Made by a program: the position numbers and the translations under genes | Source of the DNA: Blepharisma japonicum | Taxonomy: Eukaryota; Ciliophora; Heterotrichea; Heterotrichida; Blepharismidae | NCBI GenBank assembly: GCA_949751835.1 | Contig: CATKHK010000019.1 | Location: 310,001-374,000, forward strand | Direction of reading: 5' to 3' | Length of the DNA stretch: 64,000 nucleotides | Shown: piece by piece, positions 10,742 through 21,735 of the stretch | Numbering within the stretch: the stretch's first letter is position 1 | Layout of the letters: every line of letters begins with the position of its first letter | Notes under the pieces: generated by a model | Told to the model about the DNA's origin: nothing | The model's database searches: none | The model's input: the letters and a program-made list of their open reading frames with translations, nothing else

Positions 10742-11962
10742 ATGTCAAATTGGAATCTCCATCCTTCTACCCATTCTGTCAATTCTAAAAATCCGATTAA
10801 GGAAACAATCGCAGATATTCCTCTCCCAGAAAATTTCCACCTTCCAACTTACTCTTTAGCCCTAGGAGACCCTACAGCGTTTCCAGAATTTTCTGTGCAT
10901 CCATTAGTAATCAAGCTGGTAGAAGAAAATCTTCTCTCAGGGACTGGAAATGGCTATACCCATGCTTTGGGGCCAAAGGAAGCCAGAGAAGCCTTAGCTA
11001 CAAAATACTCCTACGAAAATATCCAGCTTACCTGGGAAGATGTTTTCTTAGATGTTGGAGGATGTGGGGCAATTCATACTGCTATGAGTGTGTTTTTGAA
11101 CCCTGGGGACAATATATTAATCCCAGCTCCTGGGTTTCCTTTATATATGACTGTGGCTTGGAATTTAAACGCAGAAGCAAGATGCTACAGATTGAAGCCT
11201 GATCAAGGCTGAGAAGTTGATTTTGAAAGCCTAGAAAGCATTGTTGACGAGAGAACAAAACTACTTGTCATTGTAAATCCGTCAAATCCTTGTGGAAGTG
11301 TTTGAACTCGTGAACATCTTCTAGAAATTCTTGAATGGTGTAGAAGACATAAAGTGTGTGTGCTTGCAGATGAAGTCTATCATGGAATGACATATGGGAA
11401 GCCTCATTATCCTATGGGGTCTTTGACTGATGAAGTTCCTGTTATAACAATTGGAGCACTAAGCAAAATCTTTTTGGTTCCAGGATGGAGGTGCGGATGA
11501 ATTATTGTTTATGATAAATATAAGAAATGTGCAGATATAAAGGAAGGAATTTTTAAAATAAAGAATCTCTTGTTGCATGGAGTTCCATTCATCGCCAATG
11601 CAATACCTCGGCTTTTCGCAGAAATGCCAGAAAATTATATGAGCGAACTGATGCAAAAAGTTAAAGACAGAGCTGAATTTGTATATGGAAAAGTTCAGGA
11701 AATTCCAGGATTAGCAATGCAAATGCCTGAAGGATCACTATATTGTATGATTTCTATTGAAACGGAGAAATTCGAAGATGTTAGAAGTTCAGCAGAATTC
11801 GCTGAAAAACTAGCGAGAGAGCAAGGAATTCTAGTGCTTCCTGCTGAAGCTTTGATGGGTGAAAAATCCTTCAGAATTGTGCTATGCTCACAACTTTCAA
11901 TTCTTGAGGATGCAATGGGTAGAATTAAAGAGTTTGTAATTTCCCATCTAAAGTCTAATTAA
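10742..11962 (+). CDS. tyrosine aminotransferase-like class I aminotransferase
   Basis: A 406-residue frame from ATG 10742 to TAA 11962 with TGA-Trp at 11210-11212, 11303-11305 and 11498-11500, the last in the conserved GWRCGW. The fold-type I PLP enzyme is complete: [18 protein letters not shown] substrate region, NPSNPCGS loop binding [14 protein letters not shown] with the Asp and Tyr that hold the cofactor, Lys of [10 protein letters not shown] (about residue 242) and the C-terminal FRIVLC carboxylate-binding Arg. Tyrosine aminotransferases move the amino group of aromatic amino acids to 2-oxoglutarate; kynurenine-type substrates are also used by relatives. An in-frame TTG at 10730 is not needed as the start. 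Divergent partner of IDO; FAH of the same tyrosine pathway lies nearby. Confidence 0.93.
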
Positions 11963-12036
11963 CTATTATAATCGCTGAAGAAATGATAGCATGCTAATTA
12001 ATTTTTTATATATAATTCAATATCGAAAATCTTGGC

Positions 12037-12237
12037 TTATGCAGGCAAAAAGAAAATTCAAGAAAAAAGCACAGACATGACTACACTGATAACTATGACT
12101 AATCCAAGTATTATAATACTAAGATAAAATATGAATATATAATTAATAAATAAATTGTATTTTGCCATTTTTACAAAGAATATAAAGCATGGAGTAAATT
12201 TAATCTCCAAAAGTGCTCTATTAATAAAGTTACACAT
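12037..12237 (-). CDS. possible small single-pass membrane protein
   Basis: On the minus strand an ATG at 12237 opens a 66-residue frame ending at TAA 12037, with one TGA-Trp. It contains a long hydrophobic segment (YIFIFYLSIIILGLVIVISVV) followed by a second short hydrophobic stretch. It sits alone in the 380-bp gap between the aminotransferase and the CDPK. Such AT-rich DNA can yield hydrophobic frames by chance, no homologue is recognised, and the start could also be the inner ATG of MAKYNLF, so support is weak. Confidence 0.25.
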
Positions 12238-12344
12238 TATTGCAGAATTTTTTATTATGGCTCTTCTTCTCAGCAAAGGAAAGGAGATTTAATTCATTCC
12301 TATTATCAAAAAAAAAGAAAAATTGGTTATAATTCTTACCAAAA

Positions 12345-13844
12345 ATGGGCTGTTTTTCTAGTTCAGGAAGGCACACTCTCCCAAAAAGCGATGCAAGCAA
12401 CACACCATCTCAAGTCGTCCATACAAAAGAGGACATTAAGATTGATGCATCTATGTTTGTAGGCCATCGAAGTGGCCAAGTTTTGGAACACTATAAAATC
12501 GGTCAAAAAATCGGCTCTGGCGCTTTTGGCTGTGTAAGAATTGGTACACATATAGCGACAGGCCAAAAAAGGGCAATAAAAACGATCCATAAAGAAAGCA
12601 TTAGCGAAGATCTCACCGAAAGAGCAAAATTTTTCACAGAAGTTGACATACTCCGAAGAGCTGACCACCCAAACATCGTTAAACTGTACGAGTTCTACGA
12701 GGACGAAAAGTATTTTCATATAGTCACCGAATTCCTCCAAGGGGGAGAATTATTCGATTATATCATTAAAAACAAGATGCTTTCTGAAAGAGCTGCAGCC
12801 ATATTCATGAGACAAATTTTAAGTGCAGTTGCTTACTGCCATTTGAACAATATTGTGCACAGAGACTTAAAGCCAGAAAATTTATTGTTAGAAAATGATG
12901 CTCCACAGCCTAATTTAAAAGTAATTGACTTTGGGACGTGTGCAATTTTCGACCCTTCTCGGCATATGACAAAAAAATATGGGACTGCTTATTATATTGC
13001 TCCTGAAGTATTGAGGAAGGACTATGATGAGAAATGCGATATCTGGAGCTGTGGAGTTATTTTGTATATTTTATTGAGTGGGAAGCCACCGTTTTATGGG
13101 AGAACTGATAGAGATATCTTGAAAATGGTTGAAAAGGGGGAATATTCTATGAGAGGGACGATTTGAACCACGATTTCACAAGGAGCGAAACATCTTATAA
13201 GTAGAATGTTAGATTATAACCCCAAAAATCGAATTTCTGCAAGAGAAGCTTTAATGGATGACTGACTTGCCCAGAACTGTGCAGTAAGCCCTTCAGCGCA
13301 ATCAAACCCTTTGGCATCTTTAGACAACTTAAAAGCTTTCAGAGCTGAACAAAAGCTTCAACATGCCGTATTAACATTTATTGCTTCTCAGCTATTACAG
13401 AATGAAGACTCCAAACAACTTTCTGAAGCGTTCAGAAATTTAGATAAAAATGGAGATGGGAAAATCAGTAGAGAAGAACTGCTTGAAGTTTATTCTGGAA
13501 TGATGGGGCTAGAAGCTGCTAGTGAAGAAGTTGAAAAAATCATGAGGCAGGTAGATGCCAATGGCTCAGGGTATATCGATTATACTGAGTTTATTATGGC
13601 AACTGCTCAGAAGGAAAAAATGATAAACCAGATGAACTTAGAAGCAGCGTTTAAAGTGTTTGATAGCGATGGTAGCGGGAAAATATCAGCACAAGAACTT
13701 AAAGCACTATTAGGAAGTGGAGGGAGCGAGAATGAAAGTATTTGGTGCGAATTGATTAAAGATGTTGATCAAAATGGGGACGGAGAAATTGATATTAACG
13801 AATTTAAAGCGATGATGATGAGCCTTGTAGAGAGTCATAAGTAA
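12345..13844 (+). CDS. calcium-dependent protein kinase (CDPK), active-type
   Basis: A 499-residue frame from ATG 12345 to TAA 13844 joined over TGA-Trp at 13164-13166 and 13263-13265. N-terminus MGCFSS predicts myristoylation and palmitoylation. The kinase domain (about 50-305) is intact: GSGAFG loop, Lys in RAIK, HRDLKPEN, DFG (as VIDFGT) and APE. A junction helix follows. Four EF-hands occupy about residues 350-495, each with a canonical Ca2+ loop (DKNGDGKISREE, DANGSGYIDYTE, DSDGSGKISAQE, DQNGDGEIDINE). CDPKs turn Ca2+ rises into Ser/Thr phosphorylation and in ciliates are linked to motility, secretion and mating responses. A second CDPK at 18-19.5 kb is its divergent paralogue. Confidence 0.96.
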
Positions 13845-13982
13845 TGCATATAATTTAATATTTGTGTAATAATTATATTGCTATTTGTATAATTTTTACC
13901 TCTGAGTGTGTCAGGCTTTATAACTAGCAGAGGCTTATTATAAATGAAAATAATTTTATTATATAAATATAAGTAATTTTAT

Positions 13983-14270
13983 ATGGGAAATTTTTTGAAA
14001 ATATTTGCAATCTTTTCTATTTTCAGTATTTTATTTTTGGTAAGCAACATGTAGATTGGACTTGGAATTGCACTAATATGCGACTATGAATATATACCAT
14101 TAAACAATAAAAGAGAAGGAGGAGAAACTTGCTTTTGGGCAGCTTTTATTTATGCATGTATATTTGTTCTCATTCTTGTCATCATTTTTATAAAGAGGCA
14201 GAGATCCCGGCGAAATTTAACTAAATTTGTTGAAGAGCAAGAATCGAGATCTCAATTTAAGCTTGTATAA
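13983..14270 (+). CDS. small two-hydrophobic-segment membrane protein with a 15-nt intron
   Basis: Exon 1 is 13983-14039 (19 codons), a 15-nt intron lies at 14040-14054 (GTAAG...TAG), and exon 2 is 14055-14270 ending in TAA, giving 90 residues. The intron contains an in-frame TAG, so splicing is needed for the full frame. The N-terminal hydrophobic segment (FLKIFAIFSIFSILFLIGL) fits a signal peptide or first membrane helix. A second strongly hydrophobic segment (FIYACIFVLILVIIFI) is followed by a basic, charged cytoplasmic tail (KRQRSRRNL). I do not recognise the family. The intron's exact fit in size and frame is the main support. Confidence 0.6.
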
Positions 14271-14398
14271 TTCAGCTTTTCTTGGTAAAATTTCTAAATT
14301 AATAGGGTGTCTCCTATTTAGCTAATTCAGTTGAAGTAAATTCTCATTTTGCAATTAAGTTTATATTAAAATCCTAATAATTCACCAATTGATACAAG

Positions 14399-15031
14399 AT
14401 GGGTTGCCTACTCGGAGGATCACAGAACGAAGGCCAGCCATCAAGAGTAAATAAAGACGACAAAGCAATTGCTGAGCTCAAGATCACTAGAGACAAAGTT
14501 AAAATTTATCAGAAGAAACTCGAAGCCAACATTGAGCACTGCAAGCATGCAGTCAAACAATGCATCCAAAAAAAGAATAAAGATAGAGCACTGCTTGCTT
14601 TGAGAAAGCAGAAATTCCTTGAGAAAAATCTAGAAACCACTCGAGGAGAGCTTTTAAACCTTGAAGTTCTCATTAATGATATTGAAAATGCTCAGATCCA
14701 GAAAAATATTTATGACTCATTAAAGAAAGGTAATGAATTTTTACAAAATATCAATCAGCAGCTTACTCTGGATGACGTTGAAAAACTGATGGAAGAAACT
14801 TTTGAGGCAGTAGAATACCAACAAAAAGTTAGTGAAGCGTTGTCTCAGCAAGGACTGAAACAAGATGATAAGGACTTATTGAAAGAGTTTGAAAGGTTGG
14901 ACAGCTTGGAAGCTTTAGAGGTTGATCTTCCAAGTGCTCCGACTAATAAACTACAACAAATGGATATTGAAGGCCCTGAAAAAGAAGAGCGAAAAGTATC
15001 TTCAAAGCGCCAACAAGTTTTATTAGCTTAG
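14399..15031 (+). CDS. CHMP6: ESCRT-III subunit Vps20/CHMP6
   Basis: A 210-residue frame from ATG 14399 to TAG 15031, the usual length for this family. The N-terminus MGCLLGG fits the myristoylated Met-Gly start that marks Vps20/CHMP6 among SNF7-domain proteins. It is followed by a basic, helical stretch (DKAIAELKITRDKVKIYQKKL) and a long coiled coil to about residue 110. Then come acidic helices (LTLDDVEKLMEETFEAVEYQ and a later LLKEFERLD) that form the autoinhibitory and MIM-like part. Vps20 bridges ESCRT-II to Snf7 and starts ESCRT-III filament assembly on endosomes. No TGA-Trp occurs in it. Confidence 0.9.
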   Translation: MGCLLGGSQNEGQPSRVNKDDKAIAELKITRDKVKIYQKKLEANIEHCKHAVKQCIQKKNKDRALLALRKQKFLEKNLETTRGELLNLEVLINDIENAQIQKNIYDSLKKGNEFLQNINQQLTLDDVEKLMEETFEAVEYQQKVSEALSQQGLKQDDKDLLKEFERLDSLEALEVDLPSAPTNKLQQMDIEGPEKEERKVSSKRQQVLLA

Positions 15032-15190
15032 AGATGTTGCTGGTAAATAATTTTATATAAATTGGCAATTCTATAAGTTAGCCTTTGGATTTTGATATTT
15101 CTCTAAATATTAATGCCTAATTAAGCTGATTCTCCTTAATTATATGACTTCTCATATTATAAGAAGCAAATTTCTTCAGAAATTTGAAAA

Positions 15191-16171
15191 ATGGCTTACA
15201 ACTTTGATGAAATAGGGACGAGGAGCACAGTTGCAGTGTCAGTTTTTCTTCTTTCTCTTTCAAGCCTTTTTACTTTGATTCACATAAAAAATCACTGCAT
15301 TAGCCTCAAATATGCAGAAGCTCAGATGCTGATTCTTGCACTTGCTTTGACTCCATCTGTGATAGGATGGTGCTCATGAATTACTATAGTTCTTGGTCCA
15401 GATTGAGCCCAGCTTGATTTAATAGGAATCAGCTATATGTCAATTGCAATTTTATCATTTTTCTACTACACTTTGAAGCTTTTTGGCTGGGAAGCTAATC
15501 CAGGATTTAATGTATATAGATATGGGAAAATCCAGCATAGACTTATTTCATTAGGGAACATTAAAAATGTCTTTTTATGAATGGGATCAATGAGAATTGG
15601 GAATTGCAGTGAAGCAATGGGATATTTGAATCTCGTGAAGCTTGGAGTTTTTCAGTTTGCTTTTGTTCTAGCTGGGATTGGGATTACAGGAGTTGCTATC
15701 CAATTTCTTGATAATGAACTTATGGACTATGGAAACCCAGACATTTATCATGCATGGCTATGACTCAGAGTGGCTGAAGCAGCAAGCGCTTTAATTGCTT
15801 TTTGGGTGCTACATAGTTGAAAACAAACAATGAAAAGAATTGAAGACTTTTCAAAGCTAAAAATCGACTCAAAATTCCAAGTCATCGCATGGTGCCTCTT
15901 GCTTCCTTCCATCCAGCCAATCCCTATAGCTTTGTTATCAAAGTATGGGATCATTGCTGATGACGACACTAATTCAGTAAAAGAGATCACGGTTTTTACT
16001 CACAATTTTCTTCTCATAATAGAAATGATTTCAGTAGGAATCCTCCAAGTTGTTTCATTCCAACCTGAAGAATTCTATGTAGAAGAAGCAGTAACAGAGC
16101 TAGAAGACAAAAACGAAAACAAATACTCAGAAGAGACGACTCCAAATGTAACACTAAGAATAATGGATTAA
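15191..16171 (+). CDS. seven-pass membrane protein, Ost-alpha/TMEM184-like
   Basis: A 326-residue frame from ATG 15191 to TAA 16171 with several TGA-Trp (for example 15377-15379 and 15578-15580). About seven hydrophobic segments are visible, starting with VAVSVFLLSLSSLFTLI, MLILALALTPSVIGW, SYMSIAILSFFYYTLKLFG and ending with FLLIIEMISVGILQVVSF followed by an acidic tail. The early loop, the central soluble loop and the LLIIEM helix resemble the organic solute transporter alpha/TMEM184 (DUF300) family. These proteins are linked to transport of organic solutes or vacuolar ion handling. The family call rests on topology and a few local similarities, so it is moderate. Confidence 0.65.
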
Positions 16172-16261
16172 TCTTAATTATATATAAAACTGGACTTAAC
16201 TTAACAAAGTATCCCAATGAGCTTAAGTCTGAATTTTCATATGAAGTTTAACAGTTATTAA

Positions 16262-16579
16262 ATGGAGATCACTACACCTGCTGAGTACAAGAAGGCAACC
16301 CAAGGAAAAAGCGTCAACAAATTTTGTGACATGCAGGCTGAAATGGGAGCAGAAGCACTCGATATCGTCACATCCACAATAGAAAAGTTCACAAAATCAG
16401 AAGTCCTCGAAGTCGACAATGCGACCCGCTTTATCAAAGACCTCATGGACAAGCAGTTCGGCCCATCTTGGCACTGCGTAGTAGGAGAAGGCTATTCTTT
16501 CGACATCACAGCCCAAAAGCAGAATCTGCTCTACGTTTACTATACAGGATCCCTTGCAATACTTTTATGGAAATCTTAA
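16262..16579 (+). CDS. dynein light chain, LC8 (DYNLL) type
   Basis: A 105-residue frame from ATG 16262 to TAA 16579. The C-terminal two thirds are strongly LC8-like: EALDIVTSTIEKF, DNATRFIKDLMDKQFGPSW, HCVVGEGYSFDIT and LLYVYYTGSLAILLWKS. LC8 dimers hold together dynein intermediate chains and many other partners in axonemal and cytoplasmic dynein. The N-terminal 20 residues are longer than in the shortest LC8 forms. Its stop lies only 7 bp from the stop of the convergent NDR kinase gene. Confidence 0.93.
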   Translation: MEITTPAEYKKATQGKSVNKFCDMQAEMGAEALDIVTSTIEKFTKSEVLEVDNATRFIKDLMDKQFGPSWHCVVGEGYSFDITAQKQNLLYVYYTGSLAILLWKS

Positions 16580-16586
16580 ACATAAT

Positions 16587-18035
16587 TTAACTTGAATAAT
16601 CAAAACTAACATTAATATTCAGCTCACGCGTCACAGCAGGCCTTGGTCTTGAAGCTTTAATTTTTTCTAGTTCTTCAAGAACTGAAATAAGCCCCAATCT
16701 CTGATTATCTACATCTCTCTTGAATGTAAACCCTACAAAATTAGGGTCTTGCCTTTGTTTTTTCTTTCTCATAGGCAAGTTTGGGTAGAATGGCTCAGTT
16801 TCTTCATGTTTGTCGAAGTTGCTGGTATCAATTTCATTTTCAATATTCGGGACCATTGGAGGAGTCATTTCTCTTATGTGGTCCCAATCAAATCCTCGAA
16901 AAAAAGGATGCCGCTTTATTTCTTCCACTCCTCGGTTTCCTAGCCGAGTTTCAGATGGCGCGATTAGCCTTCTTATGAAATCTGATAATGCTGGAGACAG
17001 TCTTGCTTCAGGAGGGATAGTGAAGTGTTTTTGCCAGGATACAATTTTTTGGCATGTATCAGCTGGCTCCTCAGAAAAGAAAGGAGGGTATCCTACAACC
17101 ATTTCAAATAGAATCACACCGATCGACCACCAGTCGACAGTTTCACAGTAGCCTTCCTTGTGGAAAACTTCAGGCGCAATGTAATCAGGGGTTCCTACAG
17201 TTGAGTAGGCTAGTTTTCTGTTTCTTCTGGACTCTGCACGCTTCTCCATAACTTTTTTGTACTGTGCTTCATCAATGTCTAGAGTTTCCCTATCCGTTAA
17301 AGGATTAATTTCAATGTGTTTTGATAAGCCAAAATCAGTAAGCTTGACATGTCCTGTTGCGTCAATTAAAATATTGTCAGGCTTTAGGTCCCGATGAATG
17401 TAGTTTAGTTTATGGGTAGAGTCAACAGCAAGAATTGCTTCAGCAATGTAAAATCTTGCTTCCTCTTCAGTGAACACATTTTTACGGATTAACAAAGTCA
17501 TAAGGTCTCCTCCAGGGAGATATTCCATGACCAAATACAAATATTTTTCGTCTTGGAATGAGTATTTCAGCTGAACTACTCATGGGTTATTGGCTAAAGC
17601 CATCACATCTCGCTCAGCTCTTATGTGCTTTATTTGGTTTTTAAACACTAGGTCAGACTTGCTCATTTTTTTCATAGCTGCAATTTCTCCAGTGTTTGTA
17701 TTCCTGACAAGTCTTACTTCTCCAAAAGCACCTTTACCAATGATTGCTAAAGGTTCAAAGTCAAATACACTGATTTTTTGCCGCTTTTTCCTTAGGAGTT
17801 CAGCTTCTTTATGTTGTATTTCTTGAGTAATGAGCTGTTTATCTGTATTAGATAGATTCATCTCATTCATTCGTTCCCTGAGCGTAGTTCATTCTTCTTG
17901 CTTTTCTTCTTGCATCTTTTTCAATCTTAAAAATTTCCTCTCAATGTACTCTTTCGCAGCTTGAGCTCTTTCCAAAGTGTTTTGAGAAATAGGCTCTTTG
18001 TTTGATTTTCTCAAAGGATTCGGCTTATTTGACAT
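16587..18035 (-). CDS. NDR/LATS-family AGC protein kinase
   Basis: A 482-residue frame from ATG 18035 to TAA 16587, with TGA-Trp at 17580-17582 (the conserved NPW before the hinge) and near 17889. The N-terminal regulatory helix region (about 1-85) contains an EYIERKF segment like the Mob-binding region of NDR kinases. The kinase domain has GKGAFG, Lys in AAMKK, HRDLKPDN and DFGLSK. A long insert between DFG and APE, rich in basic residues (VMEKRAESRRNRK), is the NDR signature. The activation-loop YSTVGTPDYIAPE and hydrophobic motif FVGFTFKR are present. NDR kinases with Mob1 control division and cell polarity. In ciliates they affect cortical patterning, from general knowledge. Confidence 0.95.
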
Positions 18036-18084
18036 TTAAATTTTCCAATCCAAAAATGACGAAATTAATTATCTTATTGGTTCG

Positions 18085-19491
18085 TTAGAATCTTAATGAA
18101 TTTAATCTTCTTTGACTCATGAGTTCGATAAACTCATTGAAATCAATTTCTCCATCACAATTAGTGTCAGCCTCTCGGATGATATCATCCCAAATACTGC
18201 TATAGGTATCAGCTCTTTCTTTTCCCAGAATTCTGCTCAATTCTCAAGCTGAAATTTTCCCACTCCCATCAAGGTCGAAAGTTTTGAATGCTGAGTAAAG
18301 CCTATCTTCTTGCAAATAAATGCTTCTATCAAGCGTAGCTGCTAAGAACTCTGAGTAATCAATCGCTCCACTTTTATCTACATCAAGCCCTCTCATTATT
18401 TCAGATACACTTGAAGAAATTCCTGGGATTGTATTCAGTCCTCTTTCAAGCTCTTCTATAGTTAGAGATCCATCTCCGTTTGTATCAAGCTTTGCGAAAG
18501 CATCTTTTAGACCTCTTAAGTCAGCGTCAGAGCATTGGGAAGCTATGCACATGAGAATGGCTTTTTTCAGCCTATTTCCTTCAACAAAATCTCTTAAGTT
18601 TTCCAATCTGAGACATAAAGGCCGATCAGGCAATATATTATTCGATGCAATCCAAGGGTGAGCCAACGCTTCTTCTGCAGTTAATCTTTGACTAGGATTT
18701 AAAACAAGTAAATTTCTTATAAGATTCTTAGCTTGTTCTGAGACATAGTTCCATTCTGATCCCTCGAAATCATATCTCCCATTTTGAACTTTTTCCATAA
18801 CTCCTGCATCTGTCCGGTCATAGAATGGTGGATACCCACATAACATTATATATAAAATCACTCCGCAGCTTCACAAATCACAGCTCTTCTCGTAGCCTCC
18901 TCTGGAAATAATTTCAGGAGCAACATAAAAACATGTCCCTGCGCGTGTATGAAAAGCATCTGCTCCAGTTGAAAATATTTTTGCCAAGCCGAAATTACAA
19001 AGTTTCAAATCAGCACCTTGGTGAGGGTTTGCACCAAAAAGGAGTATTTCTGGCTTTAAATCACGATGAACAATGTCGTTAGAATGTAAATAATGAACCA
19101 ATTTGAGAAGTTGGTGGAACAAATGAGCAGCCTCTTTTTCATTTAATTGTCTATTTTCAATGAGGTAATTAAAAAGCTCGCCACCAGAGCAGTATTCCAT
19201 AACCAGATATATATAGTGGCTATCTTCAAAGACTTCATATAGTTTTACAATGTTGGGATGATCTGAATTTTTCATGATTGAAATTTCTTGCTCAAATCGT
19301 TGATGATCCTTGATTCGGGATTTGGGGACCTGCTTTATTGCTCTCTCTTGGCCTGTTACTTGATGGATGCCAAGATAAACGCTGCCATTTGAGCCATCTC
19401 CGAGTTTTCGAACAAAATTATATTCATCTCTGACATCGCCATGAGATGAAATGACAAAGAATGATTTCTTTACAACTAGGCCCTGTTCCAT
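18085..19491 (-). CDS. CDPK-like protein with degraded kinase site (predicted pseudokinase)
   Basis: A 468-residue frame from ATG 19491 to TAA 18085, with TGA-Trp at 18871-18873 (conserved CDLW) and 18244-18246. The kinase fold is complete, with GDGSNGSVYLG, Lys53 in AIK, and HRD at 142-144. However, the catalytic-loop Asn is Ile149 (HRDLKPEI, codon at 19045-19047) and the DFG Asp is Asn166 (CNFG, codon at 18994-18996). Both Mg2+-binding residues are therefore lost. Four EF-hands with canonical loops remain (DTNGDGSLTIEE, DVDKSGAIDYSE, DLDGSGKISAWE, DTNCDGEIDFNE). The protein should still bind Ca2+ and could act as a Ca2+-switched scaffold or regulator rather than an enzyme. Paralogue of the CDPK at 12.3 kb. 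Confidence 0.93.
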
Positions 19492-19786
19492 TAATTACAA
19501 TGAAAAAAATGGATTGGATATACAATTTTCTTCAAAATGAATTATTGTCTAAAAATGTGCATCTAAAGCTTAATAAAGATTTTTTTTATTATTTTAAAAT
19601 ATATAATATTTTGAAGTTTTCAGAGTTAAGCACTGGATTTATATGAAGGCGGCTTTATCATGATATCTCAGAGATTTTTTGTTCCCCATATATTTATTAT
19701 TGCTTTTTCTTACTAAAAATATATTTAATAAAATCAATTATTTTTCATTTTGGAAATAAAGAAAATTTATTTAGGGGGATCAGCAT
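19492..19786. promoter_or_regulatory. divergent promoter region, CDPK-like and PB1 genes
   Basis: 295 bp of AT-rich sequence between two divergent start codons. It must carry both promoters; no specific motif, repeat or RNA gene was recognised. Confidence 0.4.
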
Positions 19787-21343
19787 ATGTCAAGTAGGCA
19801 AAGATTTATCAAAGTCAAATATTTGGACGACTTTCTAAAATTCGAAAACAAAGACAACAACTTTAACGATTTCAAGAGAAGGGTAAAGCTAGCTGCACCA
19901 GAAATTGAAACTGAAATTATATTCCATTATCTTGATAAAGACGGTGACAAAATAAGTGTGCGAAACCAAGAAACATTTGAGATATTTCTCGAAGAATGCG
20001 AATCAATGAAATTAGACCTTTCTCCTGTAGAATTAAAATGCAAGCAAGAATTTCCGATTAAGAATGAATCTCCTAAAGAAAAAAGTGATACAGCTTCTGA
20101 TGATACTATTCACACAAAAAAAACTAAAAAAGAAATAAACGCTCCTCCTCCATATCAAGGCTTTGCTAAGACTGAATCAAAGATTTCCTTAGCTAGCATT
20201 TTATCTGATTTTACTGTAAAGCCGGGGAAGAAGTCATCAAGAAGTCATTGGCCTATTGAAAAAATTATAAAAAACCAAGAAAAAGAAGCACCTTTAAAAG
20301 AAATAAAATGGTCAACGTTTGACAGTGTATCAAGCCATGACAAAGATTTAGTAAAAGATGAAATGGTGAATAATGACACATTTGAAATGCCTTTAAAAAG
20401 AAGTATTGATACTCTCAAATTAGAAAACTATGACCCAGCTCAAGATGAATACTTTCTTCCTATCAAAAAACAAAAAATTAATTATCAATCAATTGATAGT
20501 TCTCTTGATAGAAAAGATGTTTTGCCTCTAGCTAAAAAAGTTGAAATCAAAAATTTAGCTATAGATCCTATCTTTGACCTTATTAATAATTTTTTTGTGC
20601 TCCCTGAACAATCAAATCCTATTAATTATGAAGAACCGACCCCATTTTTTTCAATTGTTTCTCAAATAATCAAAACCTGTACCAAAAAATTTGGCCTACG
20701 CAAGACATCAATTTTTTTCAACTTGGAAAGTGATTTTTGTTTCTTTTTATTTAAAGACCCTCAAGAATTTGACACTTCAAAAATAGACAGCTTTTATGAA
20801 TATTATAATAGCGATCCCAAAGGAGAAAACTATCAATTTCCAAAAATAAACCCGAAAGTATGCTATGCAACTGCTCATGATATAAAGGTTCAGAATATTT
20901 CTCGAGAGCAAGCTTTAAGTGTTGTGAACACTTCAAATACAAATTTGGCGACCTGAATTGAAATTTTTGACGCACCATTGAGCAGAGCACCTTTGCATGA
21001 CTCTTTTCCAAATCTTTTTAGGTTCAAAATAGTTTCTGATTATTTAGATGGAAAATTTTGTATAGAAGACTTAGAACAATTATTTAATGTTACAAAAAAG
21101 CACATTAAAAGATGGGCTCATTTCTTTTCAGATGGAAAAAACGTGCCTAGAGAATTACTGGAAAAAGAAGAAAAGAGAACAAAGAAAATGGGTTATATAC
21201 CAAGGCCAAAGAGAGAAAGGATTCTTGACTTGAGGGAGTTGATGAATAGAGGACAGAAAGTAAAGAAAGAAAAGAAGTCTAAGGAAAGAATTACAGATCA
21301 GATTGTAGCGGCATATAATTTGATAAGTAGTCAGAAGCTCTAA
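19787..21343 (+). CDS. PB1-domain protein of unknown function
   Basis: A 518-residue frame from ATG 19787 to TAA 21343, crossing one TGA-Trp at 20954-20956. Residues about 7-75 form a PB1 domain: the basic first strand (FIKVKYLDDFLKF), an FKRRV helix and the acidic OPCA-type motif YLDKDGDKISVRNQETF. PB1 domains pair head-to-tail through such basic and acidic faces. Residues about 80-260 are low-complexity and rich in Lys, Glu and Ser. A globular section covers about 265-440. The last 75 residues are very basic (KKHIKRWAHFF, PRPKRERI, KKEKKSKERI), perhaps a nucleic-acid-binding tail. The function is unknown. Confidence 0.8.
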
Positions 21344-21735
21344 ATGTTTACATATATAACTTACTGCTATTATTTTATGTTTATTAAATACTTAAAGTAT
21401 CTAATTTTTTATTAATAATATAAAAGCTATTATTTACTATAAAATTTCCAAAAGACAATTTTAGAGAAAACAAGGCAAAAGGATCGAATCCTGCTCAATA
21501 ATTTCTTAAATTCAGATTCCTTTATAGAAATATAAGTATCGATTAATAGAGATTTGATAATCTGAGTTAAAATTTTCGAATTGCTATGAGAGAAGACATG
21601 ACTGTAGAGTCTCATGATTATTATTTGAGTTATTATTATTCCTATTTTATAGAAATATCTGGATAATTTTAAAGTTTAATTTTAAGTTCATTATTAAATC
21701 TCTTTCTGATACCATTTACATATAAAATTTAAAAT
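21344..21735. other. AT-rich intergenic, no supported gene
   Basis: About 390 bp with a 61-codon minus-strand frame (21430-21615) that has ordinary AT-rich composition and no recognisable homology. I do not call a gene here. Confidence 0.3.

Noticed and set aside
21430-21615. 61-codon minus-strand frame
   Set aside because: AT-rich composition only, no motif, and no promoter or neighbour context to support it.
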